Shown: positions 17,481 through 26,586, counted from the stretch's first letter. The stretch is DNA of 38,668 bases from Mariprofundus sp. (GCA_027019785.1 JALUWF010000283.1:1-38668); one strand, 5' to 3'. A program made the numbers and translations. Notes: a model not told the origin generated them from the sequence alone.

Positions 17481-19092
17481 GATTCATCTCCGGTTGGGTG
17501 ATACCTGACCACGCCTTGAAAAAATCCGCATTACCGGCTACCGGGCGATAGGCATCGGCGCGTTGCCACCAGCCTCCGCCCATGGCCTGAAACAGCGCGG
17601 CACTGTCGGCCAGCAGCGTTGCCCGCGCCTGCACCACGCCGATATGACTCTGGCGGTACTGCTGCTGGGCATTGAGCAGGGTCAGAAAACTGACCGCACC
17701 CAGATTAAATTGATGATGCACCAGATCCTGCGTCTGCCGGGCCAGCAATTCGGCTTTCAGTTGTAATTTGAGGCCGCGCGCATCGTTTTGCAGTGCCAGA
17801 AATACATCGGCGACATCGCGAAAGGCCAGCAATACCGTCTGTTGATATTGCGCCCGCGCTGCATCAAAACTGGCCAACGCCTGCCTGCGTTTGGCGCTCA
17901 GTTCGCCACCATGAAATAGCGGCTGCAACACATTGCTGCCGATACTCCAGATGCCGCTGGCAGGCCCGCTCAGCAGATCGCCGAACTGTACCCCCTGCCT
18001 GCCGAATCCGGCCGTGATCTTGAGCGACGGATACATATTGGCCGTCGCCAGCCCGATTAACGCGCTGGCCTGATGCAGTTGCGCTTCTGCCGCGCGAATA
18101 TCCGGTCGCTGATGCACCAACTCGGATGGCAGGCTCACGGGCAAGGATTCCGGCAGATGAAGCCCGGCCAGTTCAAATGCAGGCATGCCCGGTTTCGCAT
18201 CCCTGTTATTCTGGTGAGCAGATTGGGCATGGTGGGTTCCCGCACGTTCACCGGGAAAACGCCCAACCAGCACCGATAACTGATGCTGCGCCTGCGCCAG
18301 TTGTTTCTCCAGCGGCGGCAATGCCGCTTCCGCCTGTGCCAGAGCAGTGCGTTGACTCAATACATCGGCCTCGGTCACCACGCCGATTTCCGACTGCCTC
18401 TCGACAATCTTCAACTGCGCGCGCCGGTTTTTCACAATATCGCTGGCCGCCTGCCATTGGCCACGCAACGAAGCTTCGGAAATCGCCGTGGTCACAATAT
18501 TGGCAGCCAGCGTCAGATTGGCCGCCTCCATCTGAAAACCCTGATAATCCACCTGCGCCCGCAGCGATTCCAGATAACGCCGCCCGCTGCCGAACGGATC
18601 GAATGCATACGACACACTCACCGAGGCGGTATGCAGGGAATAAATAAAATCGCCGCTCTGCCCGAATGAGGCACCGGCCAACTTCTGGCGGTCAGAACGG
18701 ATGCTGGCATCGACGGTCGGATACAGGATCGTGCCGCTCTGCGAGGCATAATCCTCTTGCGCTGCCCGCAAGGTGGCTCTGGCCGCTGCCAGCGTCGGAC
18801 TCTGCCGCATACCCTGCTGAATCAGTTCATTCAGTTCTTTGGAGCCATACACCCGCCACCACTGTTCGGGGACATGCTCACCCTGTTTCAGTTCAGGCCC
18901 GTCGGCGGTTCGATCTCCTAATGGATTTTCTGATGTATTCTCTAATGCGCTACTGTACTGCTCCACCTTCGGCGCAGCGGGTGGTTTAAAATCCGGCCCG
19001 AGGGCGCAGCCACCCACAAGCATGCCGACCAGTGCCCCGGAGGCAATAGATTTAATACGTTTGGATTGAATTCGTTTCGATGTGATTCCCAT
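17467..19092 (-). CDS. Efflux outer-membrane lipoprotein, NodT/OprM family
   Basis: Lipobox LVGGCALGPDFKPP; OEP repeats; SLPSELVHQRPDIRAAEAQLHQASALIGLATANMYPSLKITAGFG. Confidence 0.92.
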   Translation of the reverse strand: MGITSKRIQSKRIKSIASGALVGMLVGGCALGPDFKPPAAPKVEQYSSALENTSENPLGDRTADGPELKQGEHVPEQWWRVYGSKELNELIQQGMRQSPTLAAARATLRAAQEDYASQSGTILYPTVDASIRSDRQKLAGASFGQSGDFIYSLHTASVSVSYAFDPFGSGRRYLESLRAQVDYQGFQMEAANLTLAANIVTTAISEASLRGQWQAASDIVKNRRAQLKIVERQSEIGVVTEADVLSQRTALAQAEAALPPLEKQLAQAQHQLSVLVGRFPGERAGTHHAQSAHQNNRDAKPGMPAFELAGLHLPESLPVSLPSELVHQRPDIRAAEAQLHQASALIGLATANMYPSLKITAGFGRQGVQFGDLLSGPASGIWSIGSNVLQPLFHGGELSAKRRQALASFDAARAQYQQTVLLAFRDVADVFLALQNDARGLKLQLKAELLARQTQDLVHHQFNLGAVSFLTLLNAQQQYRQSHIGVVQARATLLADSAALFQAMGGGWWQRADAYRPVAGNADFFKAWSGITQPEMNHGQE

Positions 19093-19856
19093 CAGCCCTG
19101 CTCTCCGAAACCATGCGGACAGGCAAACCAGACATGACCGACCAATGCCTTCACCGCTGCGGCGCGGCAGGCATCGAACATCTGTTCGGGGTCGGGATCA
19201 TTCCACCCATAACCCTTGAGAAAATGGATTACATTGGTGGTGAAATGTTTATAGCTGCACGCCTCATGCTGGTCGCCATCGGCTCGCGCAATGCCGGACT
19301 GAGCGGTTGAATTCAGACCGACGCACAAGCCCCACATGCCGTGATTGAGTAGCATCGCCAGTTCCTCACGCGCCGCATCATCGAGGCCGGCATAGCCGTT
19401 GAGCTCGCTGCTCAACATCTCCAGCACCAGCGATTGTGCCAGCACGAAAAAGGATTGATGTAACGCATTCAGTTCCTGAATACGCTGCGGGTTGGCTCGT
19501 GACCACACCGACGGCATCAGCGACAGGTTTTCGATCTCAACCAGACCGGGATGATGCTGAGCAATCAGCCAGTTCATCGTAAAACCGGTGACAATACGCT
19601 GCATGGCCGGTTCATCCGCCTCGATCACACCCTGATACAGGGACTTCTCCTCACGCGTCAGAAACGCCGCACACCCCATCAGCAGATCTTCCTTGGCTGC
19701 AAAATGCGAATAGATCGTCCCCATCGACAGCTCACACGCTTTCGCCACATCCGACATGCGCACCCCGAGAAACCCTTTCTCGACAAACAGGCCAATCGCC
19801 TGCCGCAATATCTTTTCTTCCCGTTCCACCCGTTTCTGTTGCCTCAACACGATCAT
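19092..19856 (-). CDS. TetR-family regulator of the RND pump
   Basis: EEKILRQAIGLFVEKGFLGVRMSDVAKACELSMGTIYSHFAAKEDLL. Confidence 0.9.
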   Translation of the reverse strand: MIVLRQQKRVEREEKILRQAIGLFVEKGFLGVRMSDVAKACELSMGTIYSHFAAKEDLLMGCAAFLTREEKSLYQGVIEADEPAMQRIVTGFTMNWLIAQHHPGLVEIENLSLMPSVWSRANPQRIQELNALHQSFFVLAQSLVLEMLSSELNGYAGLDDAAREELAMLLNHGMWGLCVGLNSTAQSGIARADGDQHEACSYKHFTTNVIHFLKGYGWNDPDPEQMFDACRAAAVKALVGHVWFACPHGFGEQG

Positions 19857-19878
19857 TGCCCCTACATAGAATTATATT

Positions 19879-19891
19879 CGAACAATGTTCG
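19879..19891. promoter_or_regulatory. Candidate TetR operator
   Basis: CGAAC-AAT-GTTCG dyad 23 bp upstream of the tetR ATG. Confidence 0.4.
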
Positions 19892-20000
19892 CTCTGGTTG
19901 CTTTGTCAATTAAATATTACTGTAACAGATGCGAGAGAAATGATGATCGCCCATTGCATGAAAAGGTGCACCATGTGCCAGAAACCAACTTGGTAATGGT

Positions 20001-21275
20001 TCATGAGTCATTTGCCACCTCCATGATTGTGCGTGATCGTTGCATGATCAACAACCACAAGATTAGTGCAGCAACAAGAAAGAAACCCTGACCCAGCACG
20101 AAATAGAGACGTTCTGCTTGCAACATCGGCACAGCAATGCTGGCAACGACAGCATTGAGCGCCATTTGCAGAAACCCCTGCATGGATGCCGCAGTGCCGC
20201 GATGGGAGGGGAAGCAATCCATGGCTAGGATGGTCAGTCCCGGCATGGTCAGCGAGAGTCCAAACGAATATACCACCATGGGGGCAATCACCAAAAACAC
20301 AGTGGGTGCTCCGATTGCTGCCTGAAGAAGATTCAGCAGGCATGCCAATAACATCAGGGCAAAGCCCAGACTAATCATGTAGCGGGATGTCCAGTGATGT
20401 GATTTCCGGCTGACCAATGCTGATCCCAGCATCATACCTGCCACCATAGGAATAAAGAGCCATCCGAAATCTGTCGGTCCAAGTCCAAGAAAGGCGTAGA
20501 TGACCACCGGTGCCCCAGCAATATATAAAAACAATCCTGCAAATGATAAGCTCATACTTAACACCAGTGTCAGAAATAGCCCATGCCTTACCGTGCGTTG
20601 ATATGCCTGCCATACGGCAAGCGGATGCAGGGATTGCCGGTGCGGCATAAGCAGAGTCTCACGCATAAACATAACCAAGCAGAGCAAGAGCAGGGCAAAT
20701 GCTGCAAGAAACCAAAACACACTATGCCAGCCAAACTGTACGTGTAACCACCCACCCAATAGGGGCGCAACAGCAGGTGCCAGCGCGAACATCATCATCA
20801 CCTGCGACATGGCCTGCTGTGCCGTTCGACCATCATGGGCATCACGAATCATGGCGCGCCCGGCAATAAAGCCACCACTTGCAGCCAAACCCTGAATGCA
20901 GCGAAAGATCAGAAAACTGTCAATCACGCTAGCCAAAGCGCAGGCCATGGATGCCAGGATATAAACAAGCAGGCTGATAAGAATGACGAGCCGCCGCCCT
21001 ACCCGATCTGCGAGCGGCCCCCAAAACAGCATGGATATGGCAAAGGCCGCTAAATAGATACCCAGACTTTGCGACAACAGGCTTCGACTAACTGCAAACT
21101 CCGATGCAATATCGGGAAATGACGGCAGATAGGTGTCAATAGTGAACGGACCGAGCATGGCCAGCAGAGCAGCAACCATGGTCAGGTGAAAATGTACACC
21201 TGACTTGGTTGTCTTCGGGTATGTATGATTCTGTTGCACTACTGCACAATGGCAGGGCCTTCGGTCAGCACGCAT
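20001..21275 (-). CDS. Bcr/CflA-like MFS drug exporter
   Basis: [57 protein letters not shown]; the exact start is uncertain (an internal GTG is possible). Confidence 0.88.
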   Translation of the reverse strand: MRADRRPCHCAVVQQNHTYPKTTKSGVHFHLTMVAALLAMLGPFTIDTYLPSFPDIASEFAVSRSLLSQSLGIYLAAFAISMLFWGPLADRVGRRLVILISLLVYILASMACALASVIDSFLIFRCIQGLAASGGFIAGRAMIRDAHDGRTAQQAMSQVMMMFALAPAVAPLLGGWLHVQFGWHSVFWFLAAFALLLLCLVMFMRETLLMPHRQSLHPLAVWQAYQRTVRHGLFLTLVLSMSLSFAGLFLYIAGAPVVIYAFLGLGPTDFGWLFIPMVAGMMLGSALVSRKSHHWTSRYMISLGFALMLLACLLNLLQAAIGAPTVFLVIAPMVVYSFGLSLTMPGLTILAMDCFPSHRGTAASMQGFLQMALNAVVASIAVPMLQAERLYFVLGQGFFLVAALILWLLIMQRSRTIMEVANDS

Positions 21276-21454
21276 CCATCAGGCAACGCCAGTGCAGGCA
21301 CGCAACCATGCGGGTTAATCGCGTAGTAGTCTTCGCCATTTTCAAGCGTCTTGTTGGTAAGGTCAACGCGTATCAGTTCATAATCCAGCCCTGCTTCTGC
21401 CAGAGCAATATGCGGCGACAATGAGCATGCGCCTGCGCTATAGTATAATTTCAT
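21239..21454 (-). pseudogene. Glutathione S-transferase N-terminal fragment (truncated)
   Basis: [71 protein letters not shown] ; thioredoxin-fold domain only. Confidence 0.85.
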
Positions 21455-21483
21455 CAGCTTACTCTCCTTTGTTTCTCATGTCA

Positions 21484-21608
21484 CAGCTTGCCAGCCTTCA
21501 ACCTGCGCATCGCTATAGATGCCAGGTGTGGCTGGATAACCGACGGCTTGCTCCGAGTTTCTTGCCAAACAGCAGCAGGTTAATGATGGCGTGAGCTGGT
21601 GTGTTCAT
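21484..21608 (-). pseudogene. Gene debris: short N-terminal fragment (MNTPAHAIINLLLFGKK) joined to an old-yellow-enzyme (NemA-like) internal fragment
   Basis: Reverse frame gives NSEQAVGYPATPGIYSDAQVEGWQAVT*, a characteristic OYE block (GYPxTPGIYSxxQVxGW); a different frame gives MNTPAHAIINLLLFGKK. Confidence 0.65.
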
Positions 21609-21651
21609 AATTTAAGCATCAACAATACCCACGCCATCATCGTGTTATGCC

Positions 21652-21888
21652 TTAAAGTGCCTTGTGGGAGCCATCGCAAAATGGAGGATTCTTCGTGTGT
21701 TTACACTGACATAGTGCCACGCTCTGCTTTTCCGCAATATCGAATTCTACCGGTTCAAAATCCGTTCCTTCGTGCGAGCCATCGCAAAACGGCTGGTTCT
21801 TTGATCGCCCGCAGGCGCACCAGTAGTAGGTTCCGGGTTCCAATTCCAATACGGCGGGTTCTTTTGCTGCTATAATCACTTCACTCAT
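21652..21888 (-). CDS. CDGSH iron-sulfur protein with two CDGSH motifs
   Basis: [11 protein letters not shown]...[21 protein letters not shown]...[21 protein letters not shown]. Confidence 0.95.
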   Translation of the reverse strand: MSEVIIAAKEPAVLELEPGTYYWCACGRSKNQPFCDGSHEGTDFEPVEFDIAEKQSVALCQCKHTKNPPFCDGSHKAL

Positions 21889-21910
21889 TTCATTTCTCCT
21901 TTTTTTATTT

Positions 21911-22492
21911 TTACTGACGGATGCCTTCGATGGATAGATACAATTGCACATCCTCGGAAACCGGGCCGAGTTTCGGTGCAAACGGCATGTGATAATCCGA
22001 AAGGTGCAATATTGTATGGCCTTCGAATCCGCGACGATAACCGCCCCATGGATCCGGGCCAGTGCCCACTTGATCGACATCAATGGCAAGCTGCTTGGTG
22101 ACGCCATGCAAGTGTAGCAACCCCTTCATGATTCCTCTGTCGTGACCTTTATCCTCATAACTGGTGCTTTCAAAGGTGGCTGTCGGATATTTGGCGACAT
22201 CAAAGAAATCGGCGCTGCGCAGGTGTTTGTCGCGTTTAGCGTGATTGGTATCAATGCTGGCGGTGTCAATGGTGACCTTGACTGTATTGTTTTCCGGATG
22301 CTTCGCATCGTAGGTGAATGTTCCCTTAAATGTATCGAAGCGCCCCAATAACCAGCTATAACCCAGATGTTTGACCTTGAATTGGATGAACGCGTGATGT
22401 TTCTGCGTATCGATGATATAGTTTTCGGCCATAGCCGGTGCAGCCATGAACAGTGTAATCAATAGTGATCCGAGTATTGTTTTGAATTTCAT
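21911..22492 (-). CDS. YceI-family periplasmic protein
   Basis: Signal peptide; YIIDTQKHHAFIQFKVKHLGYSWLLGRFDTFKGTFTYD. Confidence 0.95.
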   Translation of the reverse strand: MKFKTILGSLLITLFMAAPAMAENYIIDTQKHHAFIQFKVKHLGYSWLLGRFDTFKGTFTYDAKHPENNTVKVTIDTASIDTNHAKRDKHLRSADFFDVAKYPTATFESTSYEDKGHDRGIMKGLLHLHGVTKQLAIDVDQVGTGPDPWGGYRRGFEGHTILHLSDYHMPFAPKLGPVSEDVQLYLSIEGIRQ

Positions 22493-22494
22493 TA

Positions 22495-23046
22495 CTATTC
22501 TCCTTTTTTTTTACCCAACATACGAAGCAGGGTTGCATCCCTGTTGATCAGGTGATGTTTGAATGCGGCAGCTGCGTGCAGCGCTGCGAGGACGACGATG
22601 AGCCATGCCGAATATTTGTGAATCGCGCCATTAATATCTGCCTGTTTCGGTGTCAGGTGAAATAGCGCCGGCACATGCAGACCGCTGAATATATCAAAGC
22701 CCTCCGCCTCCGCCGTGGGAATCAGATAACCGGATGTCATGATGATGAGCATCAACAGATAAAACAGTCGGTGCGCGATGATCCCTCCGGTCCGCTCCCA
22801 TGGTGCACCGAGGGTATGGGGCTTTACATTGGTTGACGCCCAGCATAGGCGAAACAGCAACAATGCCAGGGTTATCATGCCGATGCTTTGATGCAGATCG
22901 GGTGCTCTGTGATACCACGCATCATAATAGCCCAGGCTGCGCATCCACACGCCGAGACCGAACAGGCCGAAAATAGCGACTGCCATGGCCCAGTGCAAAA
23001 CAATTGTGATCCAGCCATAAGTCGTTGTTGAATTACGTAAATTCAT
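22495..23046 (-). CDS. Cytochrome b561
   Basis: TTYGWITIVLHWAMAVAIFGLFGLGVWM...HQSIGMITLALLLFRLCW...HKYSAWLIVVLAALHAAAAFKHHLI. Confidence 0.92.
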   Translation of the reverse strand: MNLRNSTTTYGWITIVLHWAMAVAIFGLFGLGVWMRSLGYYDAWYHRAPDLHQSIGMITLALLLFRLCWASTNVKPHTLGAPWERTGGIIAHRLFYLLMLIIMTSGYLIPTAEAEGFDIFSGLHVPALFHLTPKQADINGAIHKYSAWLIVVLAALHAAAAFKHHLINRDATLLRMLGKKKGE

Positions 23047-23669
23047 GAAGACGGTTTTAACCCTGAATAAAGCAAATCGATCAGCCGATTTAAATCTTGG
23101 GTTAAGATCTTTAGTGTATTGTTTTGTAGCGTCACAGGATGATTGTAACGTAAGGTGGCCTGATGAATATCATAAGCTACCTGCATGGCATCACAACGAC
23201 CAAACTGATTTTGCTCTACTCCTTTCAGGATAATATACGCTAAGGCGGATATTACTTTCTGTTCATACGCCAATAACACCTCATGATGCTGCGATTCAAT
23301 GGTATTGATTAAATCAAATAGATGTCGCGTATCGGCAAATTGGGCATACCCCAAGAATAACCGTGTTTGTAAAAAACTTCGCAATGCATCCAATGCATCA
23401 TCGTACTTTGCTGCGGCAGCAATACCAGCATCCAGCTTTTCCTGAAGTTGCTGTTCCAGGCAAGCCATCATAATAGCATTTTTGCTTTCAAAGTGACGAT
23501 ATAGGTTCCCAACGCTCGTACCACAATCATTGGCGATCTCTGCCATCGTGGTTTTGCATGGTCCATAATCCGAAAAGCGCTTATAAGCAGCCCTGAGAAT
23601 AGAATTGATCATATCGGCCATGGTCGCATGGTAAGGAGGGAGTACTGAATGTAAATAAATATTATTCAC
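23043..23669 (-). CDS. TetR-family regulator (a start at MADMINS, 23621, is also possible)
   Basis: ILRAAYKRFSDYGPCKTTMAEIANDCGTSVGNLYRHFESK; overlaps the cytochrome b561 gene by 4 nt. Confidence 0.88.
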   Translation of the reverse strand: MNNIYLHSVLPPYHATMADMINSILRAAYKRFSDYGPCKTTMAEIANDCGTSVGNLYRHFESKNAIMMACLEQQLQEKLDAGIAAAAKYDDALDALRSFLQTRLFLGYAQFADTRHLFDLINTIESQHHEVLLAYEQKVISALAYIILKGVEQNQFGRCDAMQVAYDIHQATLRYNHPVTLQNNTLKILTQDLNRLIDLLYSGLKPSS

Positions 23670-23735
23670 TATTCACTTTATGTCAGGCTTAAAATAAAGC
23701 ACTTATTCTGTCTCATCTGCATCGTGCATTTGGTA

Positions 23736-23860
23736 AGTAAGCGTCAAAGCAAGGCTTTAATCAGTCGAAACAATTTTGCATCCTGCATCCGCTACGTTTC
23801 TGCCGCGAAGGCAGAAGCCTCTATATTTTAGCGGTAGATGAAGTCGCTTTGACGCTTACT
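23736..23860. repeat. 125-bp element bounded by perfect 15-bp inverted repeats
   Basis: AGTAAGCGTCAAAGC (23736-23750) and GCTTTGACGCTTACT (23846-23860). Confidence 0.7.
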
Positions 23861-23865
23861 ATGTT

Positions 23866-23965
23866 ACTCATCAACAGTGTTTCCCTGCCTGAATGGGTGG
23901 ACACTGCACATCGCCTGCCGCAATATCTTATCTTCCCGTTCCGCCCGTTTGACCTGCTGGCTCAT
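23866..23965 (-). pseudogene. TetR N-terminal remnant
   Basis: Reverse: MSQQVKRAEREDKILRQAMCSVHPFRQGNTVDE*; matches the N-terminus of the 19092-19856 TetR (RQQKRVEREEKILRQAIGLF) then diverges. Confidence 0.55.
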
Positions 23966-24038
23966 AAGCACCACCGCCTGCGATTGACAGATGAATACTC
24001 TTATTGGTATTCTTTATCATACTGTAAAGGAGGTCGTT

Positions 24039-24293
24039 ATGAATGCGATTGCAGCCAATCAATTAAAGATGCGCGGTGTTTCAGCTCTGGATGAAGGGCT
24101 GCAGGATGAACCGGAGGCGATGATTACCGTGCGCGGCAAGAGTCAGTATGTCGTCATGCGCATTGAGCAATATCATTATTTTCGGGAGATGGAACTGGAA
24201 GCCGCTCTACTCGAAGCAAGGCGGGACATCGAAAACGGCGATGTGATTCAGGAATCAGCCGAAGCCCACGTGAACAGGGTATCGAACGAGTGA
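24039..24293 (+). CDS. Phd/YefM-type antitoxin
   Basis: SD AAAGGAGGTCGTT-ATG; MNAIAANQLKMRGVSALDEGLQDEPEAMITVRGKSQYVVMRIEQYHYFREMELEAALLEARRD. Confidence 0.85.
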   Translation: MNAIAANQLKMRGVSALDEGLQDEPEAMITVRGKSQYVVMRIEQYHYFREMELEAALLEARRDIENGDVIQESAEAHVNRVSNE

Positions 24294-24358
24294 GTTTCAC
24301 ACTGACGTTCACGGCAAGTTATAACTGGCGTACAGCAAGATTTCTGAAACTACTTTAA
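24290..24358 (+). pseudogene. Truncated RelE/ParE-like toxin, N-terminal 22 aa
   Basis: GTGA overlap with antitoxin; VSFTLTFTASYNWRTARFLKLL* then stop. Confidence 0.65.
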
Positions 24359-24361
24359 TGT

Positions 24362-24820
24362 TCATTGTCTTGTCCGGGTTCATGGTTGTCTCCGAGGTCA
24401 GCGCAAATGGTATGTTGGCTGCCTCATGATGGTGTCGGATGACGGCAAACGTTTCAGTGTCCCAGCCACGCCGTTCTGAATGGATGGTTTCATCCGCGCG
24501 GCAACAGTACTTTCGAAATCGTCTTTCGTCCTCGTCCCGGTCAGGACATGGTATTCCCGTTACCTCCTGCGGCCAGTCCATGACACATCGTCGGATTGGT
24601 AACTGCGTGGCGTCAGACCAGATAGGCGCCAACCGATGATGATTTGGAAAACTTTTCCGTACCATCCATAGCCGAGACGAACGCTAGCGCCGTTAACTGA
24701 CCGACGCCGGGCATGGTTTGCAACAGCTCACACCGCTCATCTGTACTAGCCAGGCGTTTGGCCTCATTTTCCAGGCAGCCGACAGTTCTGAATAAAAGCC
24801 AGTATCAGGATAGACTCGCC
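24362..24820 (-). pseudogene. Decayed IS110-family transposase C-terminal region
   Basis: Reverse: CLENEAKRLASTDERCELLQTMPGVGQLTALAFVSAMDGTEKFSKSSSVGAYLV* followed in another frame by TPRSYQSDDVSWTGR: Transposase_20-type block with a frameshift. The extent left of ~24590 is uncertain. Confidence 0.7.
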
Positions 24821-25137
24821 CTTGGCGCAAACAAAATGATCCCGGCACCGAACAGGCATATTGCTGCTCCCAGTATGTCCCATTGATCTGGCAACTTGCC
24901 TTCTGCCAGCCAGAGCCAGATAAGTGAACTGATAATATAGATGCCGCCGTATGCGGCATAAGCCCGCCCCGCATAGTCCGCATCAACCTGCGTCAACAAC
25001 AGGGCGAATAATGCCAGACTCGCTATGCCTGGAAGTAACCACCAAGCATCACGTTCCAGCCTCAACCATGCCCAGAAGGTAAAACAACCTGCGATTTCGA
25101 AAATTGCGGCTCCCATATAAACTGCCACTGTCATCAT
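24805..25137 (-). CDS. ynfA: YnfA/UPF0060 family small membrane protein
   Basis: [80 protein letters not shown]. Confidence 0.93.
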   Translation of the reverse strand: MMTVAVYMGAAIFEIAGCFTFWAWLRLERDAWWLLPGIASLALFALLLTQVDADYAGRAYAAYGGIYIISSLIWLWLAEGKLPDQWDILGAAICLFGAGIILFAPRASLS

Positions 25138-25285
25138 AGGTTCTTTTTCCAAGCTTATGCCTCCTTTCCGTAAACCGCTAACGGTAATGTATCCACCAGC
25201 ACAAAGTCCTGCTGGTCGAGTTGCCATGATAGCAGTGTTTTGGCATCAATGGTTGTCATATAAGCGACTCGCCATGATCGGGAGT

Positions 25286-25729
25286 TTACGGGGTACTTCG
25301 AATCAATTTATTCAGTGCCCAGAGAAACAGACCGAACAACAAATGTGGCATAAAAGATGCAGGGATCAGCTTGGCACTGACGGATAATCCCGCAAAGCCC
25401 CAACCGACAATGGGAAAGAATACTGCCAGAACAATGAGCCACAACCCAAGTGCCAGTAGTAATGCGGTTTTGATATTGCGTCGAGAAAAGAAGCAAACAT
25501 AGACCACCGACCAAAAAGTGACATAAGCGGTGTGAAAAACAAGCCCTACAGGTAGCGGTAACGTACGATGCAGCAAGGTTTCCGCAAAGGCCAACCCCAA
25601 GGGTTTTGGCAACGGGGAGATACCGCTCTTCATCAAGGGCACCATAATCAATGCCGTCAGAAGGGATACGCCTATGCCAATTCCTATAGCCCGAAGCCAA
25701 GAACTGGCGCACTTTCTGGATTCTATCAT
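25286..25729 (-). CDS. Uncharacterised ~4-TM membrane protein, paralog of 2272-2733
   Basis: MIESRKCASSWLRAIGIGIGVSLLTALIMVPLMKSGISPLPKPLGLAFAETLLHRTLPLPVGLVFHTAYVTFWSVVYV...; SD AAAGGAGT inside the arsR 3' end. Confidence 0.85.
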   Translation of the reverse strand: MIESRKCASSWLRAIGIGIGVSLLTALIMVPLMKSGISPLPKPLGLAFAETLLHRTLPLPVGLVFHTAYVTFWSVVYVCFFSRRNIKTALLLALGLWLIVLAVFFPIVGWGFAGLSVSAKLIPASFMPHLLFGLFLWALNKLIRSTP

Positions 25730-25730
25730 G

Positions 25731-26105
25731 TTAAACTCCTTTTGAGTGATCATCTTTGGTTATGAGGTTGTCAGCAGCGCCATCTTTCGACGGGCATTTT
25801 GGCCCACACTTGTTCGGGGAGTCTGCGCAACAAGCGCCCACAAGGTTATCCGTGAGTTCCAGCAAATCGGAAAATACAGCCGAATAGATAATGAATTGGC
25901 CTTTCCGTCGCGAAGTGACCAATCCAACATGAACAAGCTTTTGGAGATGGAATGTCAAAGCATTGGGAGCGGCATTCACTTGTTTGCCCAGTTGGCCTGC
26001 AGCAAGACCCGCCGGACCAACGCGAACGAGGAAGCGTATGATGGACAGCCGTATCGGATGCCCGAGTACCGCAAGCTTTTTGGCAACAAGGTCGTCTGTA
26101 ATCAT
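25731..26105 (-). CDS. ArsR/SmtB-family repressor, paralog of 1878-2279
   Basis: MITDDLVAKKLAVLGHPIRLSIIRFLVRVGPAGLAAGQLGKQVNAAPNALTFHLQKLVHVGLVTSRRKGQFIIYSAVFSDLLELTDNLVGACCADSPNKCGPKCP. Confidence 0.9.
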   Translation of the reverse strand: MITDDLVAKKLAVLGHPIRLSIIRFLVRVGPAGLAAGQLGKQVNAAPNALTFHLQKLVHVGLVTSRRKGQFIIYSAVFSDLLELTDNLVGACCADSPNKCGPKCPSKDGAADNLITKDDHSKGV

Positions 26106-26111
26106 GCGGGT

Positions 26112-26138
26112 AATATTACAATGATTCATGTAATATTG
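26112..26138 (-). promoter_or_regulatory. Candidate ArsR operator (second copy)
   Basis: Reverse strand CAATATTACATGAATCATTGTAATATT, 6 nt before the ATG; includes a direct repeat GTAATATT(A/G)CAAT at 20-bp spacing. Confidence 0.6.
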
Positions 26139-26145
26139 CAATATG

Positions 26146-26586
26146 CTATCTGTGGTCGCTTCTTTTCTCTTCTCGACTGAAGTCAATCAGGCAGCAGCGA
26201 CCCGATGGGTTTCTGGATTCACAGGCGCATAGTTTGTCTTTCGTCTGCTTTACCACAAAGGCTTTCATGGCTTGTGCCGTGCCATCAGTCAGGGCGGCAC
26301 GGTATACTGATTCGGAAATATCGAAGCAGTGACAGAGCATGGCTTGCTGACCGGACTGAAATGCCCGCAAGCGGGTTTTGGAAATGCTACAGGATTCTGA
26401 AAAATAACCGACATTACATTCAGAGTTAGCACAAAATGCGTAACCTCCTTCATCTATAGCTTGGTTTTCCGGAAACAGAACCTGATGCAAGATGGTTTGC
26501 CTGCTGACTGGAAAACAGTTCTGCCCGCATGCCGGACAGCTCATTCGAGTCTTTTTCGTAGTCGTGTTACAGCAAGCACAAGACAT
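26146..26586 (-). CDS. CopZ N-terminal-like zinc/[2Fe-2S]-binding protein
   Basis: MSCACCNTTTKKTRMSCPACGQNCFPVSRQTILHQV...CANSECNVGYF...LCHCFDISE...KDKLCACESRNPSGRCCLID (Bfd-like [2Fe-2S] motif). Confidence 0.8.
   Translation of the reverse strand: MSCACCNTTTKKTRMSCPACGQNCFPVSRQTILHQVLFPENQAIDEGGYAFCANSECNVGYFSESCSISKTRLRAFQSGQQAMLCHCFDISESVYRAALTDGTAQAMKAFVVKQTKDKLCACESRNPSGRCCLIDFSREEKRSDHR

Noticed and set aside
23736-23860. Possibility that the inverted-repeat element is an integron attC site
   Set aside because: The ends do not show the expected RYYYAAC/GTTRRRY core sites and no integrase or cassette array is present.
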